From: Micropruina sp.
Lineage (GTDB): Bacteria > Actinomycetota > Actinomycetes > Propionibacteriales > Propionibacteriaceae
Reading direction: 5' to 3'
Assembly (NCBI GenBank): GCA_016716635.1
Contig: JADJVZ010000014.1
Location: 762,517 to 826,516, forward strand
DNA length: 64,000 bases
Below the pieces are notes generated by a model, which was not told where the DNA came from, searched no databases, and saw nothing but the letters and a program-made list of their open reading frames with translations. This document shows positions 60,666-64,000 of the stretch, in pieces. Position 1 is the stretch's first letter. Each line of letters begins with the position of its first letter. Made by a program: the position numbers and the translations under genes.

Positions 60666-60740
60666 AGTGCGTACTCCGGTCTCGGGGTGTCAGAAGTTGG
60701 TGGACGGTAGCGCGGTTGAACAACGTGAGGCCTGAGGTGA

Positions 60741-60797
60741 CTACTTGGGCGGCCTCGGCTCCGTGGTTCGCGGCTGGGAGGGATGGTGTCCGTTCAT
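60741..60797 (-). CDS. Possible 18-residue small ORF
   Basis: Between the two esterase-type genes, ATG at 60797 preceded by AAGGAG at five bases' distance opens an 18-codon frame (MNGHHPSQPRTTEPRPPK). It is Pro/His-rich and resembles nothing I know. It may be a leader peptide, a relic, or chance; only the good ribosome binding site supports it. Confidence 0.2.
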   Translation of the reverse strand: MNGHHPSQPRTTEPRPPK

Positions 60798-60826
60798 GGT
60801 GGCTCCTTGGGCTTTCGCGGTCATGA

Positions 60827-61764
60827 TCATTTGGTCTCGAACACGGCGGTGAGCCAGGTGTCGAAGTTGGGGATCCAGTCGCCAAGGGCGCCGTAGCCGT
60901 GGGCCATCCCGTTGAGCACATTGGTTTCGACGCGAACGCCGGCCGCGCGAACTGCGGCGATGTTCGCCTCGAACTGGCTCACGTACGGGTCCTGGGTGCC
61001 GTAGCTGAAGTACGTGGGCGGGAGGCCGCCAGCGGCGAGCTTCGCCACGTCCGTTGACGCAACTGCGAGACCCCCGTAGAAGGAGTAGATCATCGCCGCC
61101 GCGCCAGCATCGGCCGAGACTCGATCCAGGGCGTCCGGCCGGTAGCGCGAGTCGAGGGCGGCGCCGGTGACGGTCCCGTCGTAGTTGAGCAGCATCTCGC
61201 CGCTCATGATGCCGCCGGCCGAAAAGCCCATGACCGCGATGTCGTTGGCGTGCACGCCGTAGGCGTCCGCGTGAGCCCGCACGAACCGGACGGCGCGCGC
61301 CAGGTCGAGGGCGCCTTCGGCAGCCGTATAGGGACGAATCCGGTAGTCGACGACGAACGCCTGGTAACCAAGTCGGCTCAGTTCCCGCGCGACGGGTTGG
61401 CCTCGATCTCGTCGTTTCGGAAGGCGAAGGCGCCGCCGGAGCTGAGCATCACCGCGCCCTTGACCGCGGTCCCGGCAGGCACCGGGTAACTGGTGAGGAA
61501 GGGGCGGAAGCTCGGGTCGTCGGTATACCCGCCGGTGTTGCTCGTGTAGTTGGTGGTCCCCGCCATGTTCCCCTCCTGCCAGAGGAGGAACCGCTGGGAG
61601 ACGTCCCGCCGCGCGGCGCCGTCCGCCGACACCACCGGGGTGCCTGCCGGGGCGTTCGCCGTGGCCGAGGTCGGCGCACCCCCGCTCCCTCCCGGGGTGG
61701 AGCACCCCAGGAGGGAGAGGAGCGCTGCGCCGATCGCGATGCCGAGGTGTCTGCGTGCGGCCAT
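60827..61764 (-). pseudogene. Alpha/beta hydrolase (esterase/lipase, lipoprotein), frameshifted
   Basis: The N-terminal part (61764 to ~61395) is a lipoprotein: signal ending LLGC (Cys21), then SSGGAFAFRNDEIEANP. It stops at 61378-61380. The rest of the protein (VARELSRLGYQAFVVDYRIRP, nucleophile elbow GFSAGG, TYFSYGTQDPYVSQFE and the C-terminal HGYGALGDWI) is one frame away and ends at 60827. A missing base in the C-run near 61390-61397 would join them into ~310 residues, normal for the esterase/lipase family. Same operon as the SDR and aldo/keto reductase genes upstream. Confidence 0.82.
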
Positions 61765-61795
61765 GGTGCCGAAACCCGCTGCTCTTACTCGGGTC

Positions 61796-62551
61796 TCAGG
61801 CGGTCATGCCGCCGTCGGCGGCCAGGGCCTGAGCGGTGACGAAGCTGGACTCGTCCGAGCACAACCACACGATGGTGCCGGCGATCTGCTCGGCCTGGGC
61901 GGCCCGGTGCATCGGGTTCGCGGCCTTGATGAAGTCCTGGCCCGCGGGGTCGTTGACCAAGGCGGCGGTCATCGGTGTCTCGACGAAGCCGGGGCACAGC
62001 GCGTTGACGCGGATGCCCTGCGGTGCGTACTCGACGCCGGCGCTCTTGCTGAGGCCGACCACTCCGTGCTTGCTCGCCGAGTACCCGGCGAGCCCGGCGT
62101 AGCCGCGCAGGCCGGAGACCGACGAGAGGTTCACGATCGACCCGGAGCCCTGCTTCACCATCTGGGCCAGCTCGTAGCGCATGCTGACCCACACCGCGGT
62201 GAGGTTGACCGCGATCTGACGATCCCAGTCCTCATGCTTGAGTTCGTGCGTCGCAGTGGCCTCGGCGATCACGCCGGCGTTGTTCACGGCGTAGTCGAGG
62301 CGCCCGAAGCGCTCGACGGTCCCGGAAATGAGGGTCTCGACCTGGGCGGCGTTGGTGACGTCCGCCGCGATGGCGATGGCGCTGTGGCCGGCGTCGGTGA
62401 GCCGCTTCGCCTCGGCCTCAATGAGATCGGTCCGGCGCGCCGACAAGACAACAGTGGCGCCGGATTCGGCGAACAGCTGGGCGGTGGCGAGGCCGATGCC
62501 TCCGCTGGCGCCGGTGACCAGCGCTACCTTTCCGGTGAGGTCGTACTTCAT
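61796..62551 (-). CDS. Short-chain dehydrogenase/reductase
   Basis: A 251-residue classical SDR: TGASGGIGLATA at the N terminus, NNAGVIAEA, catalytic serine region LSSVSGLRG, and Tyr/Lys in GYSASKHGV. The C terminus QALAADGGMTA is of the glucose-1-dehydrogenase/3-oxoacyl-ACP-reductase-like type. The substrate cannot be told. ATG overlaps the aldo/keto reductase stop as ATGA. Between the aldo/keto reductase and hydrolase genes, so part of a possible detoxification or sugar-derivative operon. Confidence 0.9.
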   Translation of the reverse strand: MKYDLTGKVALVTGASGGIGLATAQLFAESGATVVLSARRTDLIEAEAKRLTDAGHSAIAIAADVTNAAQVETLISGTVERFGRLDYAVNNAGVIAEATATHELKHEDWDRQIAVNLTAVWVSMRYELAQMVKQGSGSIVNLSSVSGLRGYAGLAGYSASKHGVVGLSKSAGVEYAPQGIRVNALCPGFVETPMTAALVNDPAGQDFIKAANPMHRAAQAEQIAGTIVWLCSDESSFVTAQALAADGGMTA

Positions 62552-63511
62552 TTTTGGGTCCTTTCAGGGTCGCCGCTACTGCCAGCGGCGTGGGTTTGTG
62601 CGGGTGTAAGGGTGTGCTTGCGGCTCAGGCTTCCGGGGATGACGATCCCGAACGAGAGAAGGACCTCGTCGGGCCAGCCCGGACCGCCGTCGCCGGTATC
62701 GAGGGCGTCGATCGCCGCCATCTCGTCCGCGGTGAGCTCGAAGTTGAAGACGTCGAAGTTCTCGGCGATCCGCTGGGGCTTGGTCGACTTGGGGATGGCC
62801 GACCGGCCTTCCTGCAGGTGCCAGCGCAACATCACCTGAGCCGGCGTCTTGGCGTGGGCCGCCGCGATGGCGCCGATGACCGAGTCGCTCAAGGTGCTGC
62901 GCTTCTCGTCGCCCCTGCCGTAGAAGGTGATGCCGCCGATCGGGGACCAGGCCTGGGTCAGGATGCCCCGCTCGGCATGGAAAGCCTGCAGGTCCTTCTG
63001 CTGGAAGTAAGGGTGAAGCTGAACCTGGTTGACCGCGGGCACGACGTCGACCTCGGCGAGCAGGGCGATCAGCTGCTCAACGGAGAAGTTGCTGACACCG
63101 ATGGCCCGCACCTTGCCGTCCGCGAGAAGCTTTTCCAACGCCCGGTAGGAGCCGAGGGTCTTCTCGAACTGGGTGAACATGGGCTGGTGCAGGATCAGCA
63201 GGTCGATCTGCTCGACCCCCAGCTTGCCGGCGCTCTTTCTCGAAGGCGTGCAGGGTCTCGTCGTAGCCGAAGTCGGTGACCCAAATCTTCGTCTCCAGGA
63301 ACACGTCCGCGCGGCCCACGCCGGAGTTGGTGAGGCCCTCGCCGACCTGCCGTTCGTTGAAGTACGCAGCGGCGGTATCGATGTGCCGGTAGCCCACCGC
63401 GAGCGCAGCCTCCACGGCGGTGCGGGTCTCGTCCGGGGGGGTCTGGAAGACGCCGAAGCCGAGGGCCGGCAGCGTGACGCCGTTGTTCAAGGTGATCGTG
63501 GAGTTGCTCAT
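62548..63511 (-). pseudogene. Aldo/keto reductase, frameshifted
   Basis: The N-terminal frame (from 63511) gives LPALGFGVFQTPPDETRTAV, GYRHIDTAAAYFNERQVGEGL (catalytic Tyr) and VFLETKIWVTDFGYDETLHAFEK (Lys), then goes out of frame near 63236. The correct continuation (after FEK: SAGKLGVEQIDLLILHQP, then MFTQFEKTLGSYRALEKLL) is in another frame and runs to 62548, with VRAIGVSNFSVEQL, NQVQLHPYFQQ and IPKSTKPQRI. One extra T in the run 63236-63238 accounts for the break. Restored ~320 residues. First gene of the operon with the SDR. Confidence 0.85.
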
Positions 63512-63584
63512 GTCTTGAGCGTAGGTACGCGACCGCCCCAGGTGAGAGCCCCGCCATTATCCCCAGGCGCCGCCCGGCAATGCG

Positions 63585-63621
63585 AAAACCCCTAGCCAGA
63601 GAGCCTCTGTCTAGGGGTTTT
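63585..63621. terminator. Strong bidirectional terminator at the tRNA-Leu 3' side
   Basis: AAAACCCCTAG (63585-63595) and CTAGGGGTTTT (63611-63621) form an 11-bp perfect stem, extended by AGAG/CTCT inside. Both ends give T-runs in their transcripts, so it can stop transcription in either direction. It lies 7 bp after the tRNA-Leu 3' end on the minus strand. Confidence 0.85.
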
Positions 63622-63627
63622 GTGTTG

Positions 63628-63708
63628 TGCGCGAGAGAGGAGTTGAACCTCCACGTCCTTTCGGACACGGACCTGAACCGTGCGCGTCTGCCATTCCGCC
63701 ACTCGCGC
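63628..63708 (-). tRNA. tRNA-Leu (anticodon CAG)
   Basis: On the minus strand the acceptor arms GCGCGAG and CTCGCGC pair perfectly. The D arm contains GTGGCGGAATGGCAGACGCG. The anticodon stem CACGG/CCGTG encloses loop TTCAGGT, giving CAG. A long variable arm (GTCC/GGAC with loop GAAA) and GGTTCAACTCC T-arm follow, as expected for a class II leucine tRNA. No CCA is encoded. Length 81 nt. Confidence 0.95.
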
Positions 63709-63819
63709 GTGACCCTCGCGGGCCAGCCCGGAACAGCTACCACAAGGCCCAGGGGGCCTCAGCATCGGGCGGCTGGCTCGACCGATCAGGTGCCCGCTCC
63801 GGACCCTCGCGCGGTTTGC

Positions 63820-63858
63820 GTGTTGATTTACCCGGCACGGTGCCGAGTAAATCAACAC
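63820..63858. repeat. Palindromic element, copy 2 (12-nt arms, 15-nt centre)
   Basis: Arms GTGTTGATTTAC (63820-63831) and GTAAATCAACAC (63847-63858) are identical to those at 16454-16492 with the same 15-nt spacing. The centre here (CGGCAC-G-GTGCCG within mismatched c/a) pairs a further 6 bp. It lies in the 261-bp gap between tRNA-Leu and the probable fhaA start. Confidence 0.87.
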
Positions 63859-63969
63859 GAAAGTTGGCGTTGAGACCCGGCGCCCGGTTCGGCGGGTTCA
63901 GTGTTCAGATTTGGGCGGTTCGTGGCGGTTCCGGTAGTCTGGGTGGGTCGCCACGCTGGAAGGAGGCAT

Positions 63970-64000
63970 ATGAGTCTTCGACAAAGTCGAGAAGAAGCTC
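63970..64000 (+). CDS. Beginning of a gene, probably fhaA (FHA domain protein), cut by the window edge
   Basis: A strong AAGGAGG site precedes ATG at 63970, so translation begins here. The literal frame reads MSLRQSREEA. One frame away the last bases read VFDKVEKKL, the typical first residues of actinobacterial FhaA-type DUF3662/FHA proteins, which sit beside tRNA-Leu(CAG) in several genomes. Removing the A at 63973 would connect ATG with that frame. So either a further one-base insertion exists here or the gene is something else; only ten codons are visible. Confidence 0.4.
   Translation, partial: MSLRQSREEA

Overview
The window is high-GC DNA with dense, overlapping genes and frequent ATGA/GTGA start-stop overlaps. 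It looks like an actinobacterium, most probably of the Propionibacteriaceae type. Support comes from a large cobalamin (B12) locus with cobalamin riboswitches, DUF5997 next to a LysR-type substrate-binding protein, and a tRNA-Leu(CAG) beside what looks like the start of fhaA, a synteny known from actinobacterial chromosomes. No database search was possible, so the taxonomic placement is inference.

Layout. 0-3.4 kb: an unidentified protein open at the left edge, an AI-2E-family permease and a MarC-family membrane protein. 3.5-7.4 kb: a beta-glucoside-type PTS locus (ribonucleic antiterminator site, terminator, IIBCA permease, BglG/LicT antiterminator, YdjC/ChbG deacetylase). 7.4-14.4 kb: a complete pectin/uronate catabolic operon (eda, kdgK, MHS-type transporter, GH105 hydrolase, kduD, kduI) with a divergent IclR regulator and palindromes in the shared promoter region. 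14.4-16.4 kb: DUF2200 protein and an epimerase with a C-terminal zinc finger. 16.5-34.4 kb: cobalamin biosynthesis and cobalt uptake in several divergent operons, with two cobalamin riboswitches and three fused enzymes (CobB-CobC, CbiG-CobJ, CbiX-Met8). 34.4-36.4 kb: a hypothetical protein and a DUF1963 protein. 36.4-36.75 kb: a non-coding array of hairpins about 120 bp apart. 36.75-42.1 kb: a sugar ABC transporter operon with a Gfo/Idh/MocA oxidoreductase and a ROK regulator. 42.1-53.7 kb: housekeeping and unknown genes (DUF2156 membrane protein, PEP-utilising phosphotransferase, unknown 469-aa protein, LysR-like domain protein with DUF5997, alpha/beta hydrolase, MGDG-synthase-like glycosyltransferase, DoxX). 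53.9-58.4 kb: a second antitermination-controlled beta-glucoside PTS locus whose permease reads in frame into a frameshifted GH1 6-phospho-beta-glucosidase. 58.4-63.5 kb: a RelE-type toxin with a split antitoxin, a truncated ComB-like gene, a CE1 esterase, a frameshifted alpha/beta hydrolase, an SDR and a frameshifted aldo/keto reductase. 63.6-64 kb: tRNA-Leu(CAG) and the beginning of a probable fhaA.

How the genes work together. The PTS and pectin regions together describe an organism that takes up plant-derived beta-glucosides and unsaturated galacturonate oligomers. Uronate carbon goes through KduI, KduD, KdgK and Eda to pyruvate and glyceraldehyde-3-phosphate. The B12 region encodes cobalt import (CbiMNQO), sirohydrochlorin formation and cobalt insertion (CbiX-Met8), most of the ring-contraction methyltransferases, amidation (CobB, CobQ), adenosylation (CobO) and lower-ligand attachment (CobC, CobD, CobT). 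CbiD is not seen; CobF, an aerobic-route enzyme, is present instead.

The most unusual observations are: the 120-bp-periodic hairpin array; two distant palindromic elements with identical 12-nt arms, identical 15-nt spacing and differing but still pairing inner stems; and a cluster of single-base frameshifts confined to 57-64 kb, which are either real gene decay or local sequence error.
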